A stretch of DNA of 64,000 nucleotides from SHZI01 sp964407855 (GTDB lineage: Bacteria; Pseudomonadota; Gammaproteobacteria; Steroidobacterales; GCA-2729495). Shown in pieces: positions 1-7,664 of the stretch. Positions within the stretch are counted from its first letter, which is position 1. Each line of letters begins with the position of its first letter. A model generated the notes under the pieces. It was not told the origin of the DNA, ran no database searches, and worked only from the letters and a program-made list of their open reading frames with translations. The stretch lies in NCBI GenBank assembly GCA_964407855.1, contig CAYOXI010000002.1, forward strand, positions 10,386-74,385, in the 5' to 3' direction. The position numbers and the translations under genes were made by a program.

Positions 1-2
1 TG

Positions 3-275
3 TCCATGGCGATGGCGCCGGCCGCGCTGCAGTTGGTGGCGCCCAACCAGATGCGGGCGCAGATTTCGGCCACCTGGATGCTGGTGCTGAACCTGGTCAC
101 GGCGGGCGTCGGCCCGACGGCGGTGGGCTACATCACTGATGCGGTGTTCGGCGTGCCGACGGCAGTCGGCAAGTCCATCGCGCTGGTCAACTGCATCAGC
201 GTGCCGATCGGGGCGCTCGCCCTCTGGTTTGCGCTGAAGCCCTTCCGCCGGGCCGCGGAGGAGCAGGGGGGCTAG
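3..275 (+). CDS. MFS transporter, C-terminal fragment (cut by window edge)
   Basis: The reading frame is open to the left edge, so only the last ~90 residues of the protein are present. They contain two hydrophobic membrane segments, a short GYITD-type loop between them and a basic cytoplasmic tail (KPFRRAAEEQ). The sequence around PNQMRAQ and VGPTAVGYITDAVFG resembles the last two helices of major facilitator superfamily permeases of the sugar-phosphate/spinster-like group. Substrate cannot be judged. The call is from recognition of the fold family only; a fragment of another 12-helix transporter is possible. Confidence 0.6.
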   Translation, partial: SMAMAPAALQLVAPNQMRAQISATWMLVLNLVTAGVGPTAVGYITDAVFGVPTAVGKSIALVNCISVPIGALALWFALKPFRRAAEEQGG

Positions 276-314
276 GGAAGCTCTGCAACCACCGAAGGAT
301 GAGTTCGAGGGTGC

Positions 315-623
315 TCATTGCCAAGGCTTCGTCTCGATGCCCTGCAGGTCCCGCGCGCCGTGAATGACTGCGAGGAGATGCACCGTGTCGGTCTCGACCA
401 GATAGAGGATGCGGTAGTCGCGGAAGATCAGCTCGCGTACCTCGTCTGGTGCACCGACCGCCTCCGGCACGGGCCGGCCCATGCGCGGATGTTCTGCGAG
501 TTGTTCGACGGCGGCGACGAGGCGTTCGCAGAACTGCCGTGCGTAGAATGGCGAATCCCCGGCAATGTAGCTCTTGAGTCCCCGCAGATCGCGGCGCGCC
601 GCCTGCGACCAGCTAATCCGCAT
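315..623 (-). CDS. RelE/ParE-family toxin
   Basis: A 102-residue basic protein. The ParE-family signature is clear in the second half: VRELIFRDYRILYLV followed by VIHGARD, the usual end of the beta-sheet with its conserved Arg/Tyr. Family members are the toxin of plasmid- or chromosome-borne addiction modules; ParE proteins inhibit DNA gyrase while RelE relatives cleave mRNA, and the sequence alone does not decide between them. It is the second gene of a two-gene unit, overlapping the upstream antitoxin gene by 11 bp, as expected for a coupled toxin-antitoxin pair. Confidence 0.85.
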   Translation of the reverse strand: MRISWSQAARRDLRGLKSYIAGDSPFYARQFCERLVAAVEQLAEHPRMGRPVPEAVGAPDEVRELIFRDYRILYLVETDTVHLLAVIHGARDLQGIETKPWQ

Positions 624-801
624 CGTCGCCGAGCAGGTCCGCCTTGACGTCCTCGTGGGAAAGGGTGCGCCCGGCGCGCACGTCGGCGAGGCCAGCCTCG
701 AGTTTCTGCTTGACGTACAGCTCGTACATCAGCTCATCCCAGGTGGCCTGCTCGGGCAGGCGGTCGATGATCTGACGGGCGGCTTCCTTGGCGGTGCTCA
801 T
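613..801 (-). CDS. Antitoxin of the ParE-type module
   Basis: A 62-residue acidic protein starting at the ATG at 801, which has a clear Shine-Dalgarno AAGGAG seven bases upstream; a longer frame to 939 exists but has neither a ribosome site nor protein-like composition. The sequence (AREA-type helix, then WDELMYELYVKQKLEAGL and a conserved GRTLSHEDVKADL tail) matches the small antitoxins commonly found directly before ParE-type toxins. The N-terminal half would bind DNA and autoregulate the pair, and the C-terminal half would wrap the toxin; these roles are inferred from the family. Confidence 0.8.
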   Translation of the reverse strand: MSTAKEAARQIIDRLPEQATWDELMYELYVKQKLEAGLADVRAGRTLSHEDVKADLLGDDAD

Positions 802-813
802 GGGCAGGCTCCT
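794..813 (-). promoter_or_regulatory. Ribosome binding site deciding the antitoxin start
   Basis: On the minus strand AAGGAG lies seven bases before the ATG at 801. It is the strongest ribosome site in this part of the window and is why the short 62-residue antitoxin was chosen over the longer open frame. Confidence 0.6.
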
Positions 814-965
814 TGTGCCGTCGTCCGGAACTGCGGTCGGGCCAAAGGGAAGGGTACGGGAGCGCCGATTGGGCCGCAATGACCTGGCCGGTGGGGGTCG
901 GAGACGGCCTCTCGTGGCCCACCTGACCCGCGCCTGCACCGGCCACGAGCATCCGGATCAGATCC

Positions 966-2231
966 TCACCGCAGGTCGTTGAACACCGCCTCGTCCAGCT
1001 CGCCCTCGGAGCGGGCGACGATGGTGGTGACGATGGCATCGCCGGTGACATTCACCGCGGTGCGCGTCATGTCGAGGATGCGGTCCACGCCGAGGATCAG
1101 CGCGATGCCTTCGACGGGCAGGCCGACCTGGGCCAGGACGCCGGCCAGCAGCACGAGCCCGACGCCAGGCACGCCAGCCGTGCCCACCGAGGCCATGATC
1201 ACCAGCGCCACGACCATCAGGTACTGGGCGAGTGACAGGTCGACCCCGTAGTACTGGGCGATGAAGCCGGTGGCGATGCCCTGCATGATCGCCGTGCCAT
1301 CCATGTTGATCGTGGCACCCAGCGGCACGGTGAAGGACGACACCCGGTTGCTGACGCCGAGGCGTTCCTGCACCACCCGCAGCGTCACCGGGATCGTGGC
1401 GCCGGAGGAGGCCGTGGAAAAGGCAAAGGTGAGGATGTCGCGGATCTGCCGGTAGAAGGTCACCGGACTGAGACCCGTGAACAGCCGGAGGATCAGCGGA
1501 TAGACCAGGGCGCCGTGTACCGCCAGCATGACGAGCACCAGCAGCACGTATTTGGCCACGCCTGCAAACGTCGACAGGCCGGTCGTGGCACCGAGGTTCG
1601 CTACCAGCGCGAAGACCCCGAAGGGCGCGATGAGCATCACCAGGCCCACCAGGCGCATCACCACCTCGTTGAAGTCGCTGAAGAAGGCCGCCACCCGCCG
1701 GCCCGGTTCCCCGGCGAGTGACATGGCAAGACCCAGCAGGATCGCGAAGACAATCACCGGCAGCATTGCGCCCTGGGCCATCGCCTCCACCGGGTTGCGG
1801 GGGATCATCTCGAGCAGCACCTGCGTGAAGGGCGGTGCCGGCAGGATCTCGCGCGCCACGGTGGCGGCCGGGTTGGCGCCGCTGCCCGGCTGGACGATGA
1901 CGGCGGCCGTCAGCGCCAGCGTGATCGCGATGCCGGTGGTGAGCAGGTACAGCCCGATGGCCTTGCCGCCCACCCGGCCGAGGGTCTTCGGGTCACTCAG
2001 CGAGCTCACGCCGGTGATCAGCGAGACAAAGACGATGGGCACGACCAGCATGCTGAGGAAGCGGATGAAACCCTCGCCCACCACCTTGAACAGGCCCTGG
2101 AGCAGCCAGGTCCTGGCCCAGGGCTGGTCGGCTACGGTGAGATTGAGCAGCACGCCGAAGGCGAGGCCCAGCACCAGTGCCAGCAGGATGCGGTTGCTGA
2201 GCTGGTGGTGGTCCACGCCCTGGCCGGCCAT
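966..2231 (-). CDS. Dicarboxylate/amino acid:cation symporter (DAACS family)
   Basis: A 421-residue polytopic membrane protein of the GltP/DctA/GltT type. Family landmarks are visible: the serine-rich re-entrant hairpin (AFSTASSGATIP), the NMDGTA motif of TM7, the second hairpin (GTAGVPGVG), and the TM8 substrate-binding motif (DRILDMTRTAVNVTGD). The Asp and Arg in the last motif bind the amino or carboxylate group of substrate, so glutamate, aspartate or C4-dicarboxylates are plausible. It would use Na+ or H+. The ATG at 2231 overlaps the stop of the aldo/keto reductase gene (TGATG), indicating translational coupling as last gene of the 4602-966 operon. An in-frame start at 2291 is possible but lies inside the upstream gene. 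Confidence 0.9.
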   Translation of the reverse strand: MAGQGVDHHQLSNRILLALVLGLAFGVLLNLTVADQPWARTWLLQGLFKVVGEGFIRFLSMLVVPIVFVSLITGVSSLSDPKTLGRVGGKAIGLYLLTTGIAITLALTAAVIVQPGSGANPAATVAREILPAPPFTQVLLEMIPRNPVEAMAQGAMLPVIVFAILLGLAMSLAGEPGRRVAAFFSDFNEVVMRLVGLVMLIAPFGVFALVANLGATTGLSTFAGVAKYVLLVLVMLAVHGALVYPLILRLFTGLSPVTFYRQIRDILTFAFSTASSGATIPVTLRVVQERLGVSNRVSSFTVPLGATINMDGTAIMQGIATGFIAQYYGVDLSLAQYLMVVALVIMASVGTAGVPGVGLVLLAGVLAQVGLPVEGIALILGVDRILDMTRTAVNVTGDAIVTTIVARSEGELDEAVFNDLR

Positions 2232-3178
2232 CAGCCTGTGCCGCCAGCGGCTGCCTCGATGGCCATCAGCGTTGCCGGGTCGGGCAACCACGCCCCGGCG
2301 GCCACGTTCTGCCGGAGTTGCGCCGGCGTGGTGACGCCGGCAATCACGCTGGCGACGGCCGGCTGGGCTGCCAGCCAGCCGATGGCGAGCTCCAGCACAC
2401 TACGTCCCCGTTCGCGGCCGAGTGTGGCGAGCCGCCCGACCGCGGCATGGCGGTCGGCGGAGGCAAAGCTGCCACCGCCGCGCCAGCGGGCAAAGCGCGA
2501 GCCCTCGGGCAGCGGTTCACCGGGGCGGTATTTGCCGGACAGCAGGCCGCTCTCCAGCGGGAAGTAGGGCAGCAGGCCCACGTTGTGCGCCAGGCAGACC
2601 GGGATCAGGTCGGCCTCGATGTCCCTGGTGAGCAGGCTGTAGCGGTTCTGGGCGGCGACCAACGGGGCGAGTCCCCCGGCGCTACTGATGGCCAGCGACT
2701 GCGACAGTTGGGCGCCCGTGTAGTTGGAGCAGCCCACGTAGCGCAGCTTGCCGGCGCGCACCAGGTCATCCAGCGCCCGCAGCGTTTCCTCGAGCGGCGT
2801 GCCGGCGTCGGGAAAATGGTGCTGATAGAGGTCGATGTAGTCGGTGCCGAGATGGCCGAGGCTCGCCTCGACGGCCCGGGTGATATAGCTGCGACTGCCG
2901 CCGGTCTCCGCTGCGCCACCCCCGCCACCGACCCTGGCGCCAAACTTGGTGGCCACGATGACGTCGCCGCGCCGGGCGCCCAGCGCCTTGCCGAGCATCA
3001 GCTCGGCGCGCCCCGGTGCGCCGCCGTAGATGTCGGCGACGTCAAACAGGGTGACACCGCTGTCCAGCGCGGCGGCAACGACCGCGTCGGTGGTCGCCTG
3101 ATCGCAGATCGTGCCGAAGTTCATGCAGCCGAGGCCGACCGCGGAGACCTGCAGGCCCGAGCTGCCGAGCAGCTTCAC
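2231..3178 (-). CDS. Aldo/keto reductase
   Basis: A 315-residue NAD(P)H-dependent reductase of the AKR superfamily. The catalytic tetrad is recognisable: Asp and Tyr in LFDVADIYGG, Lys in VATKFG and His in YQHHF; the C-terminal cofactor site follows the SVIAGVTTPAQL segment. The GTG start at 3178 overlaps the TGA of the nitrilase-like gene (GTGA), and the frame gives a normal AKR N-terminus (KLLGSSGLQVSAVGLG). A longer frame extends upstream but there it is only a shadow of the nitrilase gene. Substrate is unknown; with the dehydratase-family gene across the divergent promoter, reduction of a semialdehyde or lactone-derived aldehyde is one possibility. Confidence 0.88.
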   Translation of the reverse strand: MKLLGSSGLQVSAVGLGCMNFGTICDQATTDAVVAAALDSGVTLFDVADIYGGAPGRAELMLGKALGARRGDVIVATKFGARVGGGGGAAETGGSRSYITRAVEASLGHLGTDYIDLYQHHFPDAGTPLEETLRALDDLVRAGKLRYVGCSNYTGAQLSQSLAISSAGGLAPLVAAQNRYSLLTRDIEADLIPVCLAHNVGLLPYFPLESGLLSGKYRPGEPLPEGSRFARWRGGGSFASADRHAAVGRLATLGRERGRSVLELAIGWLAAQPAVASVIAGVTTPAQLRQNVAAGAWLPDPATLMAIEAAAGGTG

Positions 3179-4233
3179 CAGTAGTGCACCCACTTCGCCC
3201 GTTCCTGGAAGTGCCGGTAGGCATCCCGCTTGTCCTTCGGCAGGTATTCCAGGTAGCCACCGGGCGCATAGCGCTCCCGGTACTGGTCCAGCACCGGCCG
3301 GTAGAGATGCAGGTGCAGGTCGGGGATCCGGTGTTTGGCCCGGAAGGCGGCAATGGGGATCATCGCGCTCTCCTTGCACTCGAAGGGGCCGGCCTTGCAC
3401 AGCTCGACGCCGCGGGGCCCGAAGATGGCCGAGCGCCCGGGTCCGCCATAGTTGGCATCCTCGAAGAAGCCGGGGTTGCGCTCGCCGGTGCTCACCGAGT
3501 TGTTGGCGATCAGCGTGTAGAGGCTGTTGTGGTAGGAGGTCATGCGCATGTCGTCGAATTCGAAGCCGCCGGTGGCCACCCGGCAGATGATCTCCGCCCC
3601 CTTGAAGGCCATGCAGCGGAACAGCTCGGGCTCGAACTGCACGGCCGACATGCCGATGTTGCCGATATCGGTGCGCTCGACCGGGATCACCGCGTCCAGT
3701 CCGTACATCTCCACGAAGCGGTCGTAGACGTCGTAGATCACCGAGGTGTACTGCTCGGAGCCGGGGAACATGCCGCGCACGTTGCGCTGCTTCCAGTGCG
3801 TGGCGACCGTGCCATCCGGCTTGGCCATCACCATCAGGTGCAGGATGTGGCCGGGCCAGTTCACCGGATCCTTGGCATAGGTGCCGAAGACGATGTAGCA
3901 CCTGTACTTCTGCGCCTTCGCCACCACGGCGGCGATCTCCGGTCCGCCAACCTCCAGAGACAGGTTGTAGTGCTGGTCCCGGGTCCACTCGGAGAAACCG
4001 GTGATCGGAAACTCATGAAACAGCAGCAGCTGGCTCGGCGGGCCGAAGCCCTGCGCGATGTCGATGCACTCCAGGAAGTACTTCAGGTTGCGCTGGATGT
4101 CCGGTCCGGAATTCGCACCGTTCACGCCCTGTACGCGGGTCTGGACCACGGTGGCCATGATGGCGTCCTGGCGCAGCGCGACGGTGGGATAGGTGCCATC
4201 GGCACGGACAAGGGGCTCGGGACTGTCAGTCAT
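3175..4233 (-). CDS. Nitrilase-superfamily (CN-hydrolase) protein with Ser at the cysteine position
   Basis: A 352-residue protein with the nitrilase/aliphatic-amidase fold. Glu74 (FHEFPITGF) and Lys148 (THWKQRN) occupy the first two catalytic positions. The strand that normally carries the nucleophile, a G-x3-C-x-D pattern before PE..R, reads GMSAVQFEPELFR here, so aligning on PE-L-x-R places Ser196 where Cys is expected; the nearest cysteines are Cys207 and Cys217. The product may therefore be a Ser variant, a pseudoenzyme, or use a displaced Cys. Length fits aliphatic amidases and formamidases (about 340-350). It lies between DUF1330 and the aldo/keto reductase in one transcription unit. 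Confidence 0.75.
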   Translation of the reverse strand: MTDSPEPLVRADGTYPTVALRQDAIMATVVQTRVQGVNGANSGPDIQRNLKYFLECIDIAQGFGPPSQLLLFHEFPITGFSEWTRDQHYNLSLEVGGPEIAAVVAKAQKYRCYIVFGTYAKDPVNWPGHILHLMVMAKPDGTVATHWKQRNVRGMFPGSEQYTSVIYDVYDRFVEMYGLDAVIPVERTDIGNIGMSAVQFEPELFRCMAFKGAEIICRVATGGFEFDDMRMTSYHNSLYTLIANNSVSTGERNPGFFEDANYGGPGRSAIFGPRGVELCKAGPFECKESAMIPIAAFRAKHRIPDLHLHLYRPVLDQYRERYAPGGYLEYLPKDKRDAYRHFQERAKWVHYW

Positions 4234-4281
4234 GGTGTGGATGCCCTGCGAGGAAAAGGATTCGGCACTATTGTGCCAGAC

Positions 4282-4602
4282 TCAGTCTGCGGCCCCGATC
4301 GGGGGCGCATCGATCAGCAGCACCTGGAAATTGCCCGTGCCATCGCGCAGCTGCTTGAGTTCGGCGTACTCCGGCGAATTCCAGAAGCGCATCGCATCGG
4401 CCCGGCTCGGCCATTCCGACACCAGTGCACTCGGCGCTTCGCACCAGGCACCTTCCAGGAAGCTGCCGCCGGCACCGCGCAGCACGTAGCGGCCGCCAAA
4501 GCGGGCCACCAGTGGTGGTACTTCCCGGGCGTAGCCGGCCAGGAAGCGCTCCCGGTCGCTGAGATCCGCGAGGACGATCATGTAACAGCGCTGCTCGGTC
4601 AT
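4282..4602 (-). CDS. DUF1330 family protein
   Basis: A 106-residue protein with the ferredoxin-like (dimeric alpha/beta barrel) pattern of DUF1330: an N-terminal YMIVLADLSDRERF strand-helix, a GGRYVLRGG-like central strand, an SEWPSRADAMRFWNSPEY helix and a final VLLID strand. Family members are small cytoplasmic proteins of unknown function that often sit in catabolic operons. The ATG at 4602 gives the normal N-terminus; a longer frame to 4731 runs into the divergent promoter region. First gene of the minus-strand operon that continues with the nitrilase-like gene 48 bp on. Confidence 0.85.
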   Translation of the reverse strand: MTEQRCYMIVLADLSDRERFLAGYAREVPPLVARFGGRYVLRGAGGSFLEGAWCEAPSALVSEWPSRADAMRFWNSPEYAELKQLRDGTGNFQVLLIDAPPIGAAD

Positions 4603-4659
4603 CTGCGTTCCTGCTGTGGGCGCGTCAGTGTAACGGGCCGGTCCGGGTCGGGGGACCTT

Positions 4660-4673
4660 GGTGCTAGAGTACC
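4660..4673. promoter_or_regulatory. Imperfect palindrome in the divergent intergenic region
   Basis: GGTGCTAGAGTACC is a 14-bp palindrome with one mismatched pair, placed between the DUF1330 operon (minus) and the dehydratase-family gene (plus). Such a site could serve a shared regulator, but no regulator gene is adjacent and the palindrome is short, so this is only a candidate operator. Confidence 0.25.
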
Positions 4674-4718
4674 GCAGATGGCGCCTACGACTGCCGGTCA
4701 GTCGGCCATGAAAATCCC

Positions 4719-4735
4719 AGGAGATCAACAACTTG
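4719..4735 (+). promoter_or_regulatory. Ribosome binding site supporting a TTG start
   Basis: AGGAGA at 4719-4724 is followed, after eight bases, by TTG at 4733, the start used here for the dehydratase-family gene. A nearby ATG at 4708 is in another frame and opens only an 11-codon frame ending at 4743. Confidence 0.55.
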
Positions 4736-6301
4736 TCAGCTAAAGCTCAGACCATATCCTCAGCCCTGCCCCCGATCCGCACCGGTGCTGACTACCTGGC
4801 CAGTCTGCGCGGTCGCGACCTGCGGGTTTTCCTGTTCGGCGAACTGGTGGACGAGCCCCTGGATCACCCGATGATCCGGCCCTCGATCAATGCCGTTGCC
4901 GAAACCTACGACCTGGCCGTCCGCGATCCGGAACTGGGAACCGCGCTGTCACCTTACACCGGCGAGCGCATCAACCGTTTCCTGCACATCGCCGGCAGCG
5001 CGCAGGACCTGGTATTGCAGAACAAGATGCAGCGACGCCTCGGCCAGCTCACGGGCACCTGCTTCCAGCGCTGTGTGGGCATGGATGCGATCAACGCCCT
5101 GCACTCCGTCAGCTTCGAGATCGATGCGGCCCACGACACCGGTTACCACCAGCGCTTCATCAGCTTCGTCACCGACATGCAGCGGCGCGGCTATGTCATC
5201 GGCGGCGCGATGACGGATGTGAAGGGTGACCGCTCAAAGGCGCCTCACCAGCAGGCGGATGCGGACCTGTTCGTGCGCGTGAGCCGGCGGACGGCAGAGG
5301 GCGTCTACATTCGCGGTGCGAAAGCCCACCAGACCGGCTGCCTCAACGCGCACTGGCTGCTCGTGATGCCGACGCTGCGGCTCGGACCCGAGGACCGGGA
5401 CTACGCCATCGTCGGTGCGGTGCCGGTGGACGCGCCGGGCATCACCTACATCTACGGCCGCCAGAGCTGCGATACCCGCAGCATGGAGGGCGGTGACATC
5501 GATCCCGGCAACAAGCAGTTCGGCGGCCAGGAGGCGATGATCATCTTCGAGGATGTCTTCATCCCCAACCATCTGGTCTTCATGGACGGTGAGCACGACT
5601 TTGCCGCGATGCTGGTCGAGCGCTTCACCTGCTATCACCGGCGGAGCTACGTCTGCAAATCCGGCGTCGGCGATGTGCTGATTGGCGCGTCGGCCGCGAT
5701 CGCCGACTACAACGGCGTGGAGAAGGCCTCCCACATCCGCGACAAGCTGGTAGAGATGACCCACCTGAACGAGACCATCTATTCCACCGGCATCGCCTCC
5801 AGCTACCAGGCGGTGCCGATGAAGTCCGGGGTTTACCTCAACGACGACATGCTGGCCAACGTGTGCAAGCACCACGTCACGCGCTTCCCCTACGAGATCA
5901 GCCGCCTGGCCCAGGACCTGGCCGGCGGCCTCATGGTGACACTGCCGTCGGAGCAGGACCTGAAGCACCCGGAGGCGGGGCCGCTGCTGCGCAAGTACCT
6001 GCAGGGGCGTGCGGATATCCCCACGGAAGACCGGCTGCGGATCCTCCGCCTGATCGAGAACATGACCCTTGGGCGCAACGCCGTGGGGTACCTCACCGAG
6101 TCGATGCACGGGGCCGGCTCGCCCCAGGCCCAGCGCATCCAGATCAGCCGGCAGATGCAGCTGGAGTTCAAGAAGCAGCTGGCCCGCACGCTGTCAGGCA
6201 TCGAGCCCCAGGTCCGGGCGGAGGTCAACCGCGACCTCACCGAGTATTTTGGCCGGGTGTTCAGCACGGGTCCGGCCGCGCCGCCGGACACGGACGCGTA
6301 A
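4733..6301 (+). CDS. 4-hydroxybutyryl-CoA dehydratase family protein (HpaB superfamily, Fe-S type)
   Basis: A 522-residue FAD enzyme of the 4-hydroxyphenylacetate hydroxylase superfamily whose closest recognisable relative is 4-hydroxybutyryl-CoA dehydratase (AbfD), which turns 4-hydroxybutyryl-CoA into crotonyl-CoA using FAD and a [4Fe-4S] cluster. Cys110 and Cys114 (CFQRC) match the first two cluster ligands; His302 and Cys308 match the other two, but five residues separate them against six in the clostridial enzyme as I recall it. Thr201, Glu267, Tyr306, Lys309 and Glu456 fit the other active-site positions. The start is TTG, chosen because AGGAGA lies eight bases upstream. The ~30-residue C-terminal tail is longer than usual. 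Not a typical HpaB, which lacks the cysteines. Confidence 0.82.
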   Translation: MSAKAQTISSALPPIRTGADYLASLRGRDLRVFLFGELVDEPLDHPMIRPSINAVAETYDLAVRDPELGTALSPYTGERINRFLHIAGSAQDLVLQNKMQRRLGQLTGTCFQRCVGMDAINALHSVSFEIDAAHDTGYHQRFISFVTDMQRRGYVIGGAMTDVKGDRSKAPHQQADADLFVRVSRRTAEGVYIRGAKAHQTGCLNAHWLLVMPTLRLGPEDRDYAIVGAVPVDAPGITYIYGRQSCDTRSMEGGDIDPGNKQFGGQEAMIIFEDVFIPNHLVFMDGEHDFAAMLVERFTCYHRRSYVCKSGVGDVLIGASAAIADYNGVEKASHIRDKLVEMTHLNETIYSTGIASSYQAVPMKSGVYLNDDMLANVCKHHVTRFPYEISRLAQDLAGGLMVTLPSEQDLKHPEAGPLLRKYLQGRADIPTEDRLRILRLIENMTLGRNAVGYLTESMHGAGSPQAQRIQISRQMQLEFKKQLARTLSGIEPQVRAEVNRDLTEYFGRVFSTGPAAPPDTDA

Positions 6302-6348
6302 AACTCCGCGGGACGCCCGGCGCCTGCGGGGGCTATCCTCCCGCCATC

Positions 6349-7038
6349 ATGGTGCGCTTCCTGGCCGTCTTCGCGATCTTCCTGGTGGCGCACGCAGTGC
6401 CTGCGCTGCCCGCGGTGCGTCAGCCACTCCGGCAACGCCTGGGTTCCGGGGGCTACCTTGCCGCCTATTCGCTGCTGTCCCTGCTGCTCTTCACCTGGCT
6501 CCTGCGGGAACTGCCGCGCGCCCCCTTCATCCCCCTGTGGTTCGCCGGGCCGGTGGCCCATGGCTTCACACTGGTGCTGGTCCCCGTCGCACTGGCGCTG
6601 CTCGGCGCCAGCGCGCTGGCGCCCAATGCGCTGTCGGTGAATCTGGTGAGCCGGCCCTACGACCCCGGCCAGCCCGGACCGGTCGCCATCACGCGGCATC
6701 CGATCCTGTGGGGCCTCGCGCTGTGGGGATTCGCCCACCTGCCCGCCAACGGACACCTCGCCGCCCTCATCCTGTTCGGCGGCCTCGGCGCGTTCGCCAT
6801 GGTGGGCATGCTGATCCTCGACAGCCGGAAGCAGGTGGCCCTGGGGATGGAGCGCTGGCAGGCGCTGGCGGCGCCGACCTCCTTCCTGCCCTTCGGCGCT
6901 GTCCTCGCCGGTCGCGCGCGGTTCCCGGCGGACCTCCGCACACTGGCTGGCGCCCTGGCGGGACTGATTGCCGCTGCTGTGCTGCTGGCCGGCGGCCATC
7001 GCTGGTTCTTTGGCCGGGATCCGCTGGCGTATTTCTAG
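6349..7038 (+). CDS. NnrU family membrane protein
   Basis: A 229-residue integral membrane protein with about six hydrophobic segments: residues ~1-18, 35-52, 62-84, 118-140, 140-160 and a final one near 198-215. The central signature VSRPYDPGQPGPVAITRHP, with HPILWGLALWGFAHL next, is the conserved core of the NnrU family, named from a gene in denitrification clusters but now known mostly outside them; its role is unclear. The ATG at 6349 lies 47 bp after the dehydratase-family gene, so the two may be cotranscribed. No nitrite or nitric oxide reductase genes are nearby, so no denitrification role is claimed. Confidence 0.85.
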   Translation: MVRFLAVFAIFLVAHAVPALPAVRQPLRQRLGSGGYLAAYSLLSLLLFTWLLRELPRAPFIPLWFAGPVAHGFTLVLVPVALALLGASALAPNALSVNLVSRPYDPGQPGPVAITRHPILWGLALWGFAHLPANGHLAALILFGGLGAFAMVGMLILDSRKQVALGMERWQALAAPTSFLPFGAVLAGRARFPADLRTLAGALAGLIAAAVLLAGGHRWFFGRDPLAYF

Positions 7039-7125
7039 ACCGTGACCAGTACGAGGCCAGTCAGCGGAGTTTTCCGTCAAGGTCGTCGTTGGTGGCTGCC
7101 TCAGCCAGCCTCGCACGGGCGTCGG

Positions 7126-7584
7126 TCATGCAGGTGCATTCCGCCCGATATGCCAGCCCGCATGGGCATCGCCCGCCGGCGTGTCCGGGCCGGCCTCACC
7201 GACCCAGTAGTCGAGTTCGCATTGCTCGAAGCGCAGCGAGACTTCCTCCAGCGGGAGCTGATCCCCGGACTCCGGGCTGCCGCCGGGCCGGAATCCGGAG
7301 ACGCGGGCATTCCTGAAGGTATAGCGCAGTGTGGGGCCCCGCCGGGCCGCGGAGCCCTGCACGGTAAACAGCACCTCACCCAGCAGCTCCCCATTGCAGC
7401 ACAGCAGCAGCAGCTGGGGCGATGCGTCGTCGGCCTGCTTGACGAAGGAGAAATCCTGCAGCAACGGGCCGGGTCCGGCGCCGTCTGCGCTGCCCGGGTT
7501 GCTGACGCTCCAGTGAAAGGACTGCACGGGGAACTGCAGTACCCGGCTGGTCGTGCGGAAGATGATGTTGCCTGTATACGCCAT
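7126..7584 (-). CDS. Hcp-like protein (orphan type VI secretion tube family)
   Basis: A 152-residue protein with the Hcp1-family beta-barrel pattern: the LQDFSFVKQADDASPQLLLL block, a YTFRNARVSGFRPGG block and the closing EEVSLRFEQCELDYW strand correspond to the most conserved parts of Hcp. Hcp hexamers form the tube of the type VI secretion system. The N-terminus (AYTGNIIFRTTS) differs from the usual opening strand. The ATG at 7584 has GGAG six bases upstream and was preferred to 7659. No other type VI genes are in the window, so it may be a domesticated Hcp, a stand-alone effector carrier, or belong to a system elsewhere. Confidence 0.7.
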   Translation of the reverse strand: MAYTGNIIFRTTSRVLQFPVQSFHWSVSNPGSADGAGPGPLLQDFSFVKQADDASPQLLLLCCNGELLGEVLFTVQGSAARRGPTLRYTFRNARVSGFRPGGSPESGDQLPLEEVSLRFEQCELDYWVGEAGPDTPAGDAHAGWHIGRNAPA

Positions 7585-7664
7585 GTGGAACTCCGACTCA
7601 GACCAGGCGGCCCATGGTACTGGATATGAAAGGGGGGCCGCGGCGGCCGTGCCGGTCAACCGGG

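Noticed and set aside
4733..6301. Annotation as 4-hydroxyphenylacetate 3-monooxygenase (HpaB)
   Set aside because: HpaB shares the fold but lacks the CxxxC and His/Cys cluster ligands and the dehydratase active-site set present here; no HpaC reductase gene is adjacent.
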